Below are positions 46,933 to 58,060 of a DNA stretch of 64,000 bases, in pieces. Within the stretch, counting starts at the first letter, position 1. Each line of letters begins with the position of its first letter. Source of the stretch: Acytostelium subglobosum LB1 (lineage: Eukaryota > Evosea > Eumycetozoa > Acytosteliales > Acytosteliaceae); the NCBI RefSeq assembly GCF_000787575.1, contig NW_012236527.1, positions 806,001 through 870,000 on the forward strand. Reading direction: 5' to 3'. Both the position numbers and the translations under genes were made by a program. Under the pieces are notes generated by a model. The model ran no database searches, was not told the origin of the DNA, and was given only the letters and a program-made list of their open reading frames with translations.

Positions 46933-49245
46933 ATGGATTCAATTAGAAATGTATTGACAAATAGAACATTGGTGAAGAAGATAATAGCATCAAATAGAGA
47001 TGTTTATAAACGTTGGGAGTTTGATCGTATTAGGAAAGATATAGATGCCAACCAATATATACATATTGATCGTAAGAGTTGGAAGAAATATAGATTGAAG
47101 TATTATCAATGGACTGATGCTCAGGTATTGGTGGCCAATGGACATTTGGGTCTTCTACGCTACAGGATCAAACATAATCAATATGTCAAAGTAACGACTC
47201 AGTCGATAGAGTTGATATGTGCTACAGAGGGAGTAGACCTTGCCACTCTGTTGATGCTGTACGAACACTACAAGGACTACTTTGATGAAGCCGATCTACT
47301 CATGTCCGCGATCAGGTCGTATAACCATGAGATTGTCAAGTGGTGCTTGGAGACTGGAGTTGGTGTGCCGCTCAGACTAAAAGAGAATGAGACTTTGGAG
47401 ACGGCGATCGTTAGCAAGAGCTTCATGGTGCTCAAGTATCTTCTCGACTCTGGCAGATACACAGAGTCAGAGGTCACCAGCAAGGCCGCCTATATTGCAG
47501 GCTACCTGTATCAATCAAAGCCCGAGACCATCATCTTTGTACTGGATCCAAACAACTTCCCTCGATCACTGGTCAATGCTCTAAAGAGACAAGCCTTGCA
47601 CAATGTCTACGAGGTCATCATGACTGGCAACCAGGGATTGATTGATATGCTGCTCGGTGCTGCGACCAAGATCGAAGCTCCGGAAGCCTACATATATACC
47701 CTGCTCAATAAAGCAACTCCAGCAGAGCAACTTGCGCACTTGGAGAGATTGATAAGATTCAATCAACTGATTGGAGATCCATCTGTATGGGACAAGGCGA
47801 AAGATGTACTCAAGAGTGCAAAGGAGAGCTCATTGTTGTTGATCAAGAATGAGAAAGATATGCCACTGTTGTGTGACATCCAACATGTGCTCGATACACT
47901 GGATGACGACACAAGATTGGTCTACCTCAAGGTGTTCATGTTGGTGAAATCAAGCAACCAAATGATGAAGAGCGGCATCAACTCGGTCATCAAGTACTAT
48001 GTCAAGACATGCGACGTTGTTCTCTTGAACCACCTGTTGAAGGACAAACTACACCCTGCTCAACAAGAAGAGATCATTGTAGTCCTCACATCCAAGATCG
48101 TAATGTATGGCACTGTCTTGCAAGCCATGTTACTCATGTGTCACCTGCGAGATTATCCTCCTGGCCATCGTTGCATTCTTGCTGTGACATCAACCCTAGC
48201 CAATCCAGAGTTGTGCCCGTTCATGTCCTCCAGAGTCTCATCCAACACATTGTCTGTGATCAAATACCTCAACAACAATTTGATCGGGCTCCTCCCTAGC
48301 CAGTTGCCAGAGCATCGACGCACCTACCTCTTTGACGGATCGTACGAGATGCTAGCCTTTCTATTGTCCAGCGACAATAGGATATTCTCTTTCAATAATG
48401 TCCGCCTCATTGCAACTGACCACCAACAGCTGGAGCTCATGCGCAACACAAACCCAAGGCTGATCACCGACCAAGATGTCTTTTATATCTCTCAGTTTGC
48501 AGCACTACATGGCTTGGTGGACACGATGCAATTCCTGATGGATCACTATCCCGACAGGTACGTCATAAATGGCATGCTCGAGTTGGCAATGACCCGTTGC
48601 GATTGGAACCTTGCGATGCTGGAGTTGCTGATGAAAGAACGTCCTGACCTGCTCAAGGAGACTGATGTGTGGAAAGACATTGGCAAGATTGGCGACACTC
48701 GGCTCGTTGATATGGCACTCAAATACCATCACTCAAAGTCACCAATCAAGAAGGTGATAATGTCAATTCAAATGATTGAGGAGGCAACACGCAAGAACAA
48801 CATCGATCTGATCAAGTATTTCCATCAACTTCCAAACATGCCCAAACTCACCAAATGTCTGCCAGAGGCAATACTCAATGACAATGTTGAGTTGGTGGGC
48901 TATCTACTCAGTGTGGACAATAAGATGGATGTCAATAGCAAGGAGTATGAGGAACTTGTGCAATTGACTCATAACAGTGACCGTCATTATGTCAAGAAGT
49001 ATCTTTTGTCACGTGTATCAGACAAGAGAAGATCATACATCGAGTCAACACTCATCAAGCACGAATCAGACGAGTCGGACCAGTCATCAATCTATGGAGA
49101 GGGCATGGATGAAGATGATGAGGATGAGGATGAGGATGAAGATGAGGATGAGGATGAGGAAGATGAGGAAGAGGAGGATGAAGATGAGGAAGAGGAGGAT
49201 GATGACAAGAATGACAAAGGAGGTAATGGTTGTAATTTAATGTAA
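46933..49245 (+). CDS. Dictyostelid ankyrin-type protein with poly-acidic tail, 770 residues
   Basis: Single exon starting MDSIRNVLTNRTLVKKIIAS. It has the N-terminal YQWTDAQVLVANGHLGLLRY unit and degenerate helical pairs of about 30 residues through the chain (for example LMSAIRSYNHEIVKWCLETG, AALHGLVDTMQFLMDHYPDR, LPEAILNDNVELVGYLLSVD), the divergent ankyrin pattern of the dictyostelid family. The last 60 residues include an uninterrupted Asp/Glu run (genomic 49106-49205) and a short KNDKGGNGCN end. It lies 173 bases after the A2M gene on the same strand. No catalytic motif. Function unknown. Confidence 0.85.
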   Translation: MDSIRNVLTNRTLVKKIIASNRDVYKRWEFDRIRKDIDANQYIHIDRKSWKKYRLKYYQWTDAQVLVANGHLGLLRYRIKHNQYVKVTTQSIELICATEGVDLATLLMLYEHYKDYFDEADLLMSAIRSYNHEIVKWCLETGVGVPLRLKENETLETAIVSKSFMVLKYLLDSGRYTESEVTSKAAYIAGYLYQSKPETIIFVLDPNNFPRSLVNALKRQALHNVYEVIMTGNQGLIDMLLGAATKIEAPEAYIYTLLNKATPAEQLAHLERLIRFNQLIGDPSVWDKAKDVLKSAKESSLLLIKNEKDMPLLCDIQHVLDTLDDDTRLVYLKVFMLVKSSNQMMKSGINSVIKYYVKTCDVVLLNHLLKDKLHPAQQEEIIVVLTSKIVMYGTVLQAMLLMCHLRDYPPGHRCILAVTSTLANPELCPFMSSRVSSNTLSVIKYLNNNLIGLLPSQLPEHRRTYLFDGSYEMLAFLLSSDNRIFSFNNVRLIATDHQQLELMRNTNPRLITDQDVFYISQFAALHGLVDTMQFLMDHYPDRYVINGMLELAMTRCDWNLAMLELLMKERPDLLKETDVWKDIGKIGDTRLVDMALKYHHSKSPIKKVIMSIQMIEEATRKNNIDLIKYFHQLPNMPKLTKCLPEAILNDNVELVGYLLSVDNKMDVNSKEYEELVQLTHNSDRHYVKKYLLSRVSDKRRSYIESTLIKHESDESDQSSIYGEGMDEDDEDEDEDEDEDEDEEDEEEEDEDEEEEDDDKNDKGGNGCNLM

Positions 49246-49847
49246 TATATGCTTGGGTTTGGTCCCATAGGATGAGATCAATAATTAAACTCCAACTCCT
49301 TATGTTCAACAGTGGTATGAATAGTCAGTCGCGATTTGTATTTGATAACATCTTCATCATAAGAACACTCCTCCGATCACATATGTCAACTCGTCCATAC
49401 TTCTGATGATCGTATCATATTGTATGGACGACGAAACGGTGTGCAAATGAAGTTACCACCTGTTTCATATTGTAGGGGGTGATCACAACCTACCTCCATT
49501 TTCGGTGGCCAATGGGTGGTTATCTGGGAATAATGTCAAAGGACCACAAAAGAATGTTGGTGGTGACCAATTCAAGGGCAATCGAAAGGGGGTTGTTCGA
49601 GCAGGTGATCTTTAACCTATCAATGAGGGAGCGAGAATGGTGGAATAGTCCACTTGGAACATATATTCCAATATTTATTTAATAATAGTCGGTATAGAGA
49701 TAGTAATAAGTTTACATTCCACCTAGATTGCAATCAATTCAATCAAGTTATTTTAGTAAATCAAACAAACAATCAAACTAAATTATTATTATTTTTATTA
49801 TTATTATAAATATTTTTATTATAATTATTTATTATATATTTTAAAAA
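49246..49847. other. Upstream region of array copy 1
   Basis: Contains a hairpin-forming inverted repeat (49391-49431), a G-rich patch TAGGGGGTG at 49472-49480 about 370 bases before the ATG, and a very AT-rich leader (ATT)n. A plus-strand frame at 49479-49682 has no recognised content. Confidence 0.5.
49391..49431. repeat. Inverted repeat with 10-base perfect arms
   Basis: TCGTCCATAC at 49391-49400 pairs with GTATGGACGA at 49422-49431. Inside, TGAT and ATCA extend the stem after a few mismatches around a six-base core, GATCGT. This looks like a roughly 40-nucleotide hairpin in non-coding DNA. Confidence 0.8.
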
Positions 49848-52271
49848 ATGTTGGCCACCGAAGAAATTGACTCTGAACTTAATAAGATTTTGATGGCAAA
49901 GGAGAAACTGTTTTTGGTCGAGAAGGATTCAGTTGCCAAGAATTCATTCAATGACTATCATGGACAGAAGGACAGTCTATTTGTCAACACAAAAGATTGG
50001 TCAAGTGATGGAGTTGTTCCAAAGCGCCAGGGATTCATCGAGCCAATTGGATTCATCACCAGAGTGACATCACGTGAAGGCATACTCGGCGAGAGATGGG
50101 AAACCGCTGACAACATAGCCCTAAATGACAAGTTGGACTCTCTACCACCTTCTGAGCTACGTGGTGCTCGAAAGGATCCAGGTGTTGTCCATTGGGCTGC
50201 TGGAGAGAACATCTACAACCTCACCACAGAGGATGACCGTTTGTGCTCAATAGCTCACAACCATGATTCAAACGAACTAATTGGACAGATAGTTCCTTTC
50301 TTTGCCGAGCCCGAGGTCGGAGGTTGCTTCCCATATGTATGCTCAGAGAACACTTTTGTAACTCACGCACCATACATGGCCACCAACATGGGGAATGCAT
50401 ATTTGGAGGTGTGGCAGGCCAATGAGAATGGAGTGGAAGAGTGGAGAGAGAAGGACCTTTCCAGGTGGTGGAAAGGTGACCCAACCAAGAAGTACACATT
50501 TGGAAGGTTTGATCGTCATCCCATCAAGATAATTGTTTCCAAAGAAGCTAATCTCTCTTGGCAAGACATCTACATCAAACCATTGACTCAAGGTATTGCC
50601 AAGATCACTTTCTCAATTGATCTCTCAAAGTACTCGATCAGGTCTCCACTCCAAGGTATCGTCAAGATCAACATCGATGGCAAAGTCATTATCCAATTTG
50701 CAGAAATCAATCATGAGATCATCCTTGGTGATCGTTGTTCAAAAGTCACACCATGGCCCATACATGGTATTGCCAATCGTGTTTTGATCACTGGTGCGAT
50801 TGAGAACTTGGAGACCAGTCCCATCCCAGAGATCGCAGTCTTCCAGCAGGAGTTGGCAAAGTATAAGGACACTTGCGCTCAGGTAGTTCAAGCCAAGGTA
50901 TGGGCAATCTGGTCTTTGGAACGCGTCATTGAGATGTACACTGCTCTGCGCACTGGTGTGGTCCCCAAGAGCAGTCTATTCAGTGTCTACAAGATTGATT
51001 ACTCCAAGGTCTACCGTCCAAAGGCCAACAGTATCGTGGAGAACTTGTCCAAGGGCAGTGGATTTGCCATCATTTCTGGCAACTGTCAATGGGACGCACT
51101 ATGTGAGTCCATGAAGCTCAAGGGACTGAGCACATCACCAATGCCCGTAGCCAACAGCATACATTACAACAGATTCGTCTTTGGCAAGAGTTTAGGAACA
51201 GGAATGGGCCACATCGATAACATGTTCCTCTATGACTATGGTGGCGACTGGACAATGCCATCCATTCGCAAGTGGATCGTAGGATTGTCGAAACGAATTG
51301 CTGAAGTTCATGCCACTGGAGAGGATTGTATCAAGTCATGTTTCGAAATCACTTGCTTCAGCTATGAATTTGTCCGTGCCAAGAAGCGATACGAGGACAA
51401 CATGCGTCGTTCTGGAGTTCATCTGATCAATGCATGCGCGTGGAGCGATCTGGCTCAGATGCTCCACTATCGTGTGATCGATGCAGTGTTCCTCAAACCG
51501 ATGACCACTTCCAGCATGGATGATGAGGCCTACCTGGCAATTGGTTTTGCTTGTGTGATCCATGACCTTCCCGACTATGGCTACGACCTAAGTGTGTGCG
51601 ACTGCTCCAACATGATGTTCACTCTCGGCGCCCGAGATGGACAGTACTCTGGCATCGAGTACGCCTACGCCGTCACACGAGCAGGTGTTGAGTACGTTGC
51701 CGATGTGCACAGGTACAATACAAGTGGTCTCACTCTGGTCTCAACACACTACTGGCAGATATGTAATGGTCGTCACCGTATCCTCAATGCAGCAATGAGT
51801 GTTGCCGAGCATGCCCACCCTCGCCGATTTGTCAAGAAAGACACCATGATGAGTACGATCACTGACCGCAAGGAGGAGGAGTACTTTGTCCAACCACACA
51901 ACCATCAGTCATGTGAGAGCCAGTACCAGCAGCTGAAGGAGCGTGCACTTAAGTTAGGTCCCGCATACGACACACTTCTCCGTGGAATGGTCGCACGAGT
52001 CTACGAACGCATCTATGGCAAGTCACTGGATGACATTGTTGGATTGGAGGAGGTGGACAATATCGTCAACATTATCGACTGTGTCTGCATCGACAGTCGA
52101 AACGAAGGAATCGAGTTCCTCTGGGACATAGCATTATTTATGTGGGGTGACTCTGGCATCATGTGGCATGCTTGTCTTGGCGGACTCCTTGTGACCAAGG
52201 ATCGTCTTGTTGGCGATGACACTGCTGGCTATGGATATGAGAAAAGACATTGGGAGAAGCAGCAGAAATAA
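49848..52271 (+). CDS. Unknown tandem-family protein, copy 1 (intact), 807 residues
   Basis: Single open frame from MLATEEIDSELNKILMAKEK to TAA, A-rich leader before the ATG. I do not recognise the family. There is no signal peptide or clear membrane helix; the protein looks cytosolic and is rich in Trp, Tyr and Cys. The N-terminal half holds a stretch shared by all copies, KYTFGRFDRHPIKII, and a beta-rich region. The C-terminal half is helical, with blocks nearly identical in all copies: FVRAKKRYEDNMRRSGVHLI, YGYDLSVCDCSNM, FTLGARDGQYSGIEYAYAVT, VAEHAHPRRF, HNHQSCESQYQQLK, LVGDDTAGYGYE. Clustered conserved Asp/His (DLPDYGYD, GDD) could be functional, but I make no enzyme claim. Copy 1 is slightly more diverged from copy 2 than copies 2-4 are from one another by eye. 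Confidence 0.85.
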   Translation: MLATEEIDSELNKILMAKEKLFLVEKDSVAKNSFNDYHGQKDSLFVNTKDWSSDGVVPKRQGFIEPIGFITRVTSREGILGERWETADNIALNDKLDSLPPSELRGARKDPGVVHWAAGENIYNLTTEDDRLCSIAHNHDSNELIGQIVPFFAEPEVGGCFPYVCSENTFVTHAPYMATNMGNAYLEVWQANENGVEEWREKDLSRWWKGDPTKKYTFGRFDRHPIKIIVSKEANLSWQDIYIKPLTQGIAKITFSIDLSKYSIRSPLQGIVKINIDGKVIIQFAEINHEIILGDRCSKVTPWPIHGIANRVLITGAIENLETSPIPEIAVFQQELAKYKDTCAQVVQAKVWAIWSLERVIEMYTALRTGVVPKSSLFSVYKIDYSKVYRPKANSIVENLSKGSGFAIISGNCQWDALCESMKLKGLSTSPMPVANSIHYNRFVFGKSLGTGMGHIDNMFLYDYGGDWTMPSIRKWIVGLSKRIAEVHATGEDCIKSCFEITCFSYEFVRAKKRYEDNMRRSGVHLINACAWSDLAQMLHYRVIDAVFLKPMTTSSMDDEAYLAIGFACVIHDLPDYGYDLSVCDCSNMMFTLGARDGQYSGIEYAYAVTRAGVEYVADVHRYNTSGLTLVSTHYWQICNGRHRILNAAMSVAEHAHPRRFVKKDTMMSTITDRKEEEYFVQPHNHQSCESQYQQLKERALKLGPAYDTLLRGMVARVYERIYGKSLDDIVGLEEVDNIVNIIDCVCIDSRNEGIEFLWDIALFMWGDSGIMWHACLGGLLVTKDRLVGDDTAGYGYEKRHWEKQQK

Positions 52272-52822
52272 TAATTATTAAGTGATTCAAAACCCGCACC
52301 GACTGACTATTCATTCATACACTTCATACTTGGGAGTTTGCTAACTGATGGCGACACAGTTATTCTAGTCAACTCTCACCAATATTGGTTATCATAAATT
52401 CTGACGTGTTTGATCACAATATCTTGAGCGTGTGTTTAATTAACTGGGTCGAGGGAAACAGTCCGTCGCGATTGTCTATTGGACAATTGTCAGTGGATGG
52501 GGTGAATGGGGGGAGTGGGGGTAGTGTCCGCAAGTGATGTAATAAGCTGCATCTCATCCCAAAGAGTATATCTTCTCGCACTCACAGGTGATAGCGATTC
52601 CATCTATTATCTAATTCAGAAAAATACTTATAATGTCCTTAAAATATTTCTATTTTGGTTGGGTGGATATAGATCATATTTGGACTTTGAGTCGAGTAAA
52701 TAATGTTAATAAGTGAGAGAAGCTGATATGAGATAAAACATTAGTCTTCAGATTATTATATTTATAATTATTATTATTATTTTTATATATTCCAAAACAT
52801 ACAAACATAAACTAAAACAAAA
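52272..52822. other. Spacer between array copies 1 and 2
   Basis: Contains the G-rich block GGGTGAATGGGGGGAGTG with flanks (52497-52525), about 300 bases before the copy 2 ATG, then AT-rich leader ending AAAACATACAAACATAAAC. No gene seen. Confidence 0.6.
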
Positions 52823-55255
52823 ATGTTGACAACAGAACAAATTGCCAAAGACTGTGACAGGAAACTGAATCAGATTTTGATGGCAAAGGAGAAGTTGTTG
52901 GTGGAGGATGATTCAGTTGCCAAGAATACTTTCAATGACTACCATGGTGAAAAGGACAGTCTATTTGTCAACTCCGCTGATTGGTCAAGTGATGGAGTGG
53001 TTCCAAAGCGCCAGGGATTCATCGAGCCAATTGGATTCGTAACCAGAGTGACATCGCGTGAAGGTGTCATCGGTGAGAAATGGGAAGCCGCTGACAATAT
53101 CTCCTTGAATGACAAGTTGGATTCGCTGCCACCTGCTGAACTACGTGCTCGAAAGGATCCAGGTGTTGTCCATTGGGCTGCTGGTGAGAACATTTACAAC
53201 CTCACCACGGAGGAGGATCGTATGTGCTCGATGGCCTACAAACTGAATGAGAAGGAGCTCATTGCCCAGATCGTACCGTTCATGGTTGAGCCCGAGGTCG
53301 GAGGATGCTTCTCATATGTGTGCCTGGAGAATACATTTGTCACTCATGCGCCGTACATGGCCACCAACATGGGCAATGCCTACTTTGAGATCTGGCAGGG
53401 CAACATGGATGGAGTGGAGAAGTGGAGAGAGAAGGACCTTGCCAAGTGGTGGAAAGGTGACCCAACCAAGAAGTACACATTTGGAAGGTTTGATCGTCAT
53501 CCAATCAAGATCATCGTGCCCAAGGATGCTACTTTGGCGTGGCAGGACAGTTACATCCAACCATTGACTCAAGGTATTGCAAAGATCACTGGCTCAGCTG
53601 ACCTCACCAAGTACTCGATCAAGGCTCCGCTCCAAGGTATCGTCAAGATCAACGATGGCAAGATCCTCATCCAGTTTGACGATATCAATCAAGAGATCAT
53701 CCTTGGTGAGCGTGGTCCAAAGGTCACACCATGGCCCATCCATGCACTTGCCAATCGTGTCTTGATTTCTGGTGCCATTGAGAATTTGGAGACCAGTCCC
53801 ATCCCAGAGGTCGCAGTGTTCCAGCAGGAGTTGGCCAAGTACAAGGACACTTGTGCACAGGTCGTCCAAGCCAAAGTATGGGCAATCTGGACATTGGAGC
53901 GTGTCGTTGAGATGTACACAGCTTTGCGCACTGGTGTGGTCACCGAGAACAGTCCATTCATCGTCTACAAGATTGATTACTCCAAGGTCTATCGTCCAAA
54001 GGCCAACAAGATCGTGGAGAACCTGTCAAAGGGCAGTGGCTTTGCTGTCATCTCTGGCAACACTCAATGGGACGCACTATGTGAGTCCATGAAGCTCAAG
54101 GGTGTCAGCAAGTCAGCAATGCCCGTGGCCAACTGCATGCAGTACAACAGATTCGTCTATGGCAAGTGCCTTGGAACTGGAATGGGCCACATTGACAACC
54201 TGTTCCTCTATGACTATGGTGGCGACTGGACGATGCCAGCCATCCGCAAGTGGATCGCAGGAATGGGTCAACGAATCGCAGAGGTTCATGCCGCCGGAGA
54301 GGACTGTCTCAAGTCTTGCATCGAAGCCACCTGTCTCAGCTATGAGTTTGTGCGTGCCAAGAAGCGTTACGAGGACAACATGCGTCGCTCTGGAGTGCAT
54401 CTGATCAACGTGTGCGCATGGAAAGATCTGGCCCAGATGCTCCATTACCGTGTGATCGACGCCGTGTTCCTCAAGTCGACGATCACCTCCAGCATGGATG
54501 ATGAAGCCTACCTGGCAATTGGATTCGCTACAGTGATGCACGACCTCACAGACTATGGCTACGATCTGAGTGTGTGCGACTGCTCCAACATGCTGTTCAC
54601 TCTTGGCGCCCGTGATGGAAAGTACTCTGGCATCGAGTACGCCTACGCCGTCACTCTGGCCGGTGTCGCATATGTTGCCGACGTGCACAGGTACAATACA
54701 AGTGGTCTCACTCTGGTCTCAACACACTACTGGCAGCTCTGCAATGGTCGTCACCGTATCCTCAACGCTGCAATGAGTGTTGCCGAGCATGCCCATCCTC
54801 GTCGCTTTGTCAAGAAGGACACCCTGATCGGCACGATCTTTGACCGCAAGGAGGATGAGTACTTCATGCAGCCACACAACCATCAGTCATGCGAGAGCCA
54901 GTACCAGCAACTGAAGAAGCGTGCACTCAAGTTGGGCGGTGCCTTTGACACACTGCTCCGTGGAATGGTCGCACGTGTCTATGAGCGCATCTATGGCAAG
55001 GCATTGGATAACATTGAAAGCCTGGAGGAGGTGGACAACATCGTTAACATTGTCGACTGTGTCTGCATTGATAGTCGCAACGAAGGAATCGAGTTCCTCT
55101 GGGACATGGCCATGTTCATGTGGGGCGACTCTGGCATCATGTGGCACTCATTCCTTGGCAGTCTCCTGGTGACCAAGGATCGTCTCGTTGGTGATGACAC
55201 TGCTGGCTATGGATATGAGGACAGACCATGGTTGGAGCAGAAACGTCAAGAGTAG
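52823..55255 (+). CDS. Unknown tandem-family protein, copy 2 (intact), 810 residues
   Basis: Single open frame MLTTEQIAKDCDRKLNQILM to TAG, colinear with copy 1 throughout with only single-codon indels (for example RARKD here against RGARKD in copy 1). The N-terminal start matches copy 4 (MLITQQIAKDCDRKLDQILM), so this is the ancestral start. Conserved blocks are as in copy 1, with VMHDLTDYGYDLSVCDCSNM and LVGDDTAGYGYEDRPWLEQK. An AATAAAG lies at 55281-55287, a likely polyadenylation signal. The function is unknown, and the near identity with the other copies means it can serve as the reference member of the array. Confidence 0.87.
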   Translation: MLTTEQIAKDCDRKLNQILMAKEKLLVEDDSVAKNTFNDYHGEKDSLFVNSADWSSDGVVPKRQGFIEPIGFVTRVTSREGVIGEKWEAADNISLNDKLDSLPPAELRARKDPGVVHWAAGENIYNLTTEEDRMCSMAYKLNEKELIAQIVPFMVEPEVGGCFSYVCLENTFVTHAPYMATNMGNAYFEIWQGNMDGVEKWREKDLAKWWKGDPTKKYTFGRFDRHPIKIIVPKDATLAWQDSYIQPLTQGIAKITGSADLTKYSIKAPLQGIVKINDGKILIQFDDINQEIILGERGPKVTPWPIHALANRVLISGAIENLETSPIPEVAVFQQELAKYKDTCAQVVQAKVWAIWTLERVVEMYTALRTGVVTENSPFIVYKIDYSKVYRPKANKIVENLSKGSGFAVISGNTQWDALCESMKLKGVSKSAMPVANCMQYNRFVYGKCLGTGMGHIDNLFLYDYGGDWTMPAIRKWIAGMGQRIAEVHAAGEDCLKSCIEATCLSYEFVRAKKRYEDNMRRSGVHLINVCAWKDLAQMLHYRVIDAVFLKSTITSSMDDEAYLAIGFATVMHDLTDYGYDLSVCDCSNMLFTLGARDGKYSGIEYAYAVTLAGVAYVADVHRYNTSGLTLVSTHYWQLCNGRHRILNAAMSVAEHAHPRRFVKKDTLIGTIFDRKEDEYFMQPHNHQSCESQYQQLKKRALKLGGAFDTLLRGMVARVYERIYGKALDNIESLEEVDNIVNIVDCVCIDSRNEGIEFLWDMAMFMWGDSGIMWHSFLGSLLVTKDRLVGDDTAGYGYEDRPWLEQKRQE

Positions 55256-55836
55256 GCTTTGAAGTTGGATATTGAATAAGAATAAAGATAAAACCTTACA
55301 TAACACGCACTGTAATACATCCTATTGTTTGTTTGATTGAATGTATGAATGAATGAAAGAACATCTCTTTGCCAAGATATTAAACACGCGTCGAGATCTC
55401 TATCTCTCTATGAATTTGAATAAAAAAGGCAACATAATGAGTTAATCTCACTTGAAGACAGTCAAAATCATGGTGTAGGTAACTCTCTAGTCTTATCTTC
55501 ACGTTGATGGTCATCTAGGATAATGTCAACACTTTGACACTGAATGAATGAAAGGGGGGGGATTACGAAACGAATGAGGCTGCTAGATTTACATTCCCTA
55601 AGGGTGTGGTGTAACATGTAATAAATTGGTTTGTAGATTTTAGGTCGACACAGATGTAAAGATCCAATAAAGTAGGACCTCCTTCTTGAATGTATGAGAT
55701 GAGTATTATAATATGAATGTGGAAGTGAATGATGGAAAATTACAAATTGATAATTTAATTATCACTCCAACTACTAGTATCAATCCAAAAAATATTATTT
55801 TCCAAACATAAATAATAATAATAATAATAATAATAA
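55256..55836. other. Spacer between array copies 2 and 3
   Basis: 3' end of copy 2, then a G8 run (55554-55561), then AT-rich leader TTTTCCAAACATAAATAAT that resembles the leader of copy 2, ending in an (AAT)n repeat that abuts the truncated copy 3. Confidence 0.6.
55808..55836. repeat. (AAT)n at the truncation point of array copy 3
   Basis: About nine AAT units, directly followed by sequence homologous to codon 64 or so of copies 1 and 2. Confidence 0.9.
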
Positions 55837-58060
55837 CCATTGGATTCATCACAAGAGTGACTTCGCGTGAAGGTTTAATCGGTGAAAGATGGGAAGCCGC
55901 TGACAACATCGCCCTGAATGACAAGCTGGACTGCCCGCCCCCTGATGAACTACGTGTTGCTCGCAAGGATCCAGGTGTTATTCACTGGGTTGGAGGAGAG
56001 AACATCTACAACCTCACCACTGAGGAGGACCGTTTTTGTTCGATGGCCTACAAAGTGGATGAGAATGATCTGATTGGCCAGATCGTTCAATTCTTTGCCG
56101 AGCCCGAGGTTGGAGGATGCTTCCCATATGTGTGCCAGGAGAATACATTCGTCACTCATGCACCATACATGGCCACCAACAAGGGCAATGCATACTTGGA
56201 GGTGTGGCAGGCAAATGAGAATGGAGTGGAGCAGTGGAGAGAGAGGGACCTTGCAAAGTGGTGGAAGGGTGATCCGACCAAGAAGTACACATTTGGAAGG
56301 TTTGATCGTCATCCAATCAAGATCATTGTGCCAAAGGATGCTACTCACGTGTGGCAGGACGAGTTTATCCAACCATTGACTCAAGGTATTGCAAAGATCA
56401 CTGGCTCAGCTGACCTCACCAAGTACTCGATCAAGACTCCACTCCAAGGTATTGTCCGGATCAGCGATGGCAAGGTCATCATCCAGTTTGAAGATATCAA
56501 TCAGGAGATCATCCTTGGAGAGCGTGGTCCCAAGGTCACACCATGGCCCATCCATGCACTTGCCAATCGTGTCTTGATTTCTGGTGCCATTGAGAATTTG
56601 GAGACCAGTCCCATCCCAGAGGTCGCAGTGTTCCAGCAGGAGTTGGCAAAGTACAAGGACAGTTGTGCGCAGGTCGTCCAAGCCAAAGTATGGGCCATCT
56701 GGACTTTTGAGCGTGTCGTTGAGATGTACACTCCCATTCGTTCAGGTATGGTAACTGAGAACAGTCCATTCATCGTCTACAAGATTGATTACTCCCAGGT
56801 CTACCGTCCAAAGGCCAACAAGGTGATGGAGAATTTGTCCAAGGGCAGTGGCTTCCCGATTATCACCGGCAACACTCATTGGGACGCACTGTGTGAGTCC
56901 ATGAAGCTCAAGGGTGTGAGCACATCACCAATGCCCGTGGCCAACAGCATTCAATACAGCCGATTCTTCTGGGGCAAGAGCATGGGAACTGCAATGGGCC
57001 ACATTGACAACCTGTTCCTCTATGACTATGGTGGCGATTGGACGATGCCAGCCATCCGCAAGTGGATCCTGGGAATGGGACAGCGCATTGCTGAGGTGCA
57101 TGCCGCGGGGGAGGACTGTATCAAGACGTGCTTCGAAGCCTGCTGCATCAGCTATGAGTATGTGCGTGCCAAGAAGCGATATGAGGACAACATGCGTCGC
57201 TCAGGTGTGCATCTGATCAACGGATGCGCATGGAAGGATCTGGCCCAGACGCTCCATTACCGTGCCCTCGACGCAGTGTGCCTCAAGGCGACGACCAACT
57301 CAAGCATGGATGATGAGGCCTACCTGGCAATTGGATTCGCCTCGGTGATCCACGACCTTCCTGACTATGGCTATGATCTGAGTGTTGCGACTGCTCCAAC
57401 ATTCTCTTCACACTTGGCGCCCGCGATGGACAGTACTCGGGCATCGAGTACGCCTTCTCCATCACTTTGGCGGGTGTCCAATATGTTGCCGATGTGCACA
57501 GGTACAATGTCAGTGGTATCACACTTCTCTCCACCAACTTTTGGCAGCTCTGCAATGGTCGTCACCGTATCCTCAACGCTGCAATGAGTGTTGCCGAGCA
57601 TGCCCACCCTCGCCGCTTTGTCAAGAAGGACACGTTGATGGGCACAATCACTGACCGCAAGGAGGATGAGTACTTCATGCAGCCACACAACCACCAGGCA
57701 TGTGAGAGCCAGTACCAGCAGCTGAAGGAGCGTGCACTCAAGTTGGGCCCAGTCTACGACACACTGCTCCGTGGAATGGTGGCGCGTGTCTATGAGCGCA
57801 TCTATGGCCTGGCATTGGATGACATTGAAGGCCTGGTGGAGGTGGACAACATCGTCAACATTATCGATTGTGTCTCCATCGACTGTCGCAACGAAGGAGT
57901 CGAGTTCCTCTGGGACATGGCATTGTTTATGTGGGGCGACTCTGGCATCATGTGGCATGCTTGTCTTGGCGGTCTCCTTGTGACCAATGATCGTCTCGTT
58001 GGCGATGACACTGCTGGCTATGGATATGAGGACAGACCATGGTTGGAGCAGAAGCGTTAA
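55837..58060 (+). pseudogene. Tandem-family copy 3, 5'-deleted and frameshifted
   Basis: Homology starts at IGFITRVTSREG (genomic 55838), so the first 63 or so codons including the start are missing, replaced by (AAT)n. The frame is then open to about 57383, where GATCTGAGTGTTGCGACTGC lacks one base compared with the other copies (GAGTGTGTGCGAC). The remaining coding part runs in another frame to TAA at 58058-58060. All the family blocks are still recognisable (GIEYAFSITLAGVQYVADVH after the shift, LVGDDTAGYGYEDRPW at the end). Synonymous-looking differences dominate elsewhere, so loss of function seems recent. Confidence 0.85.
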
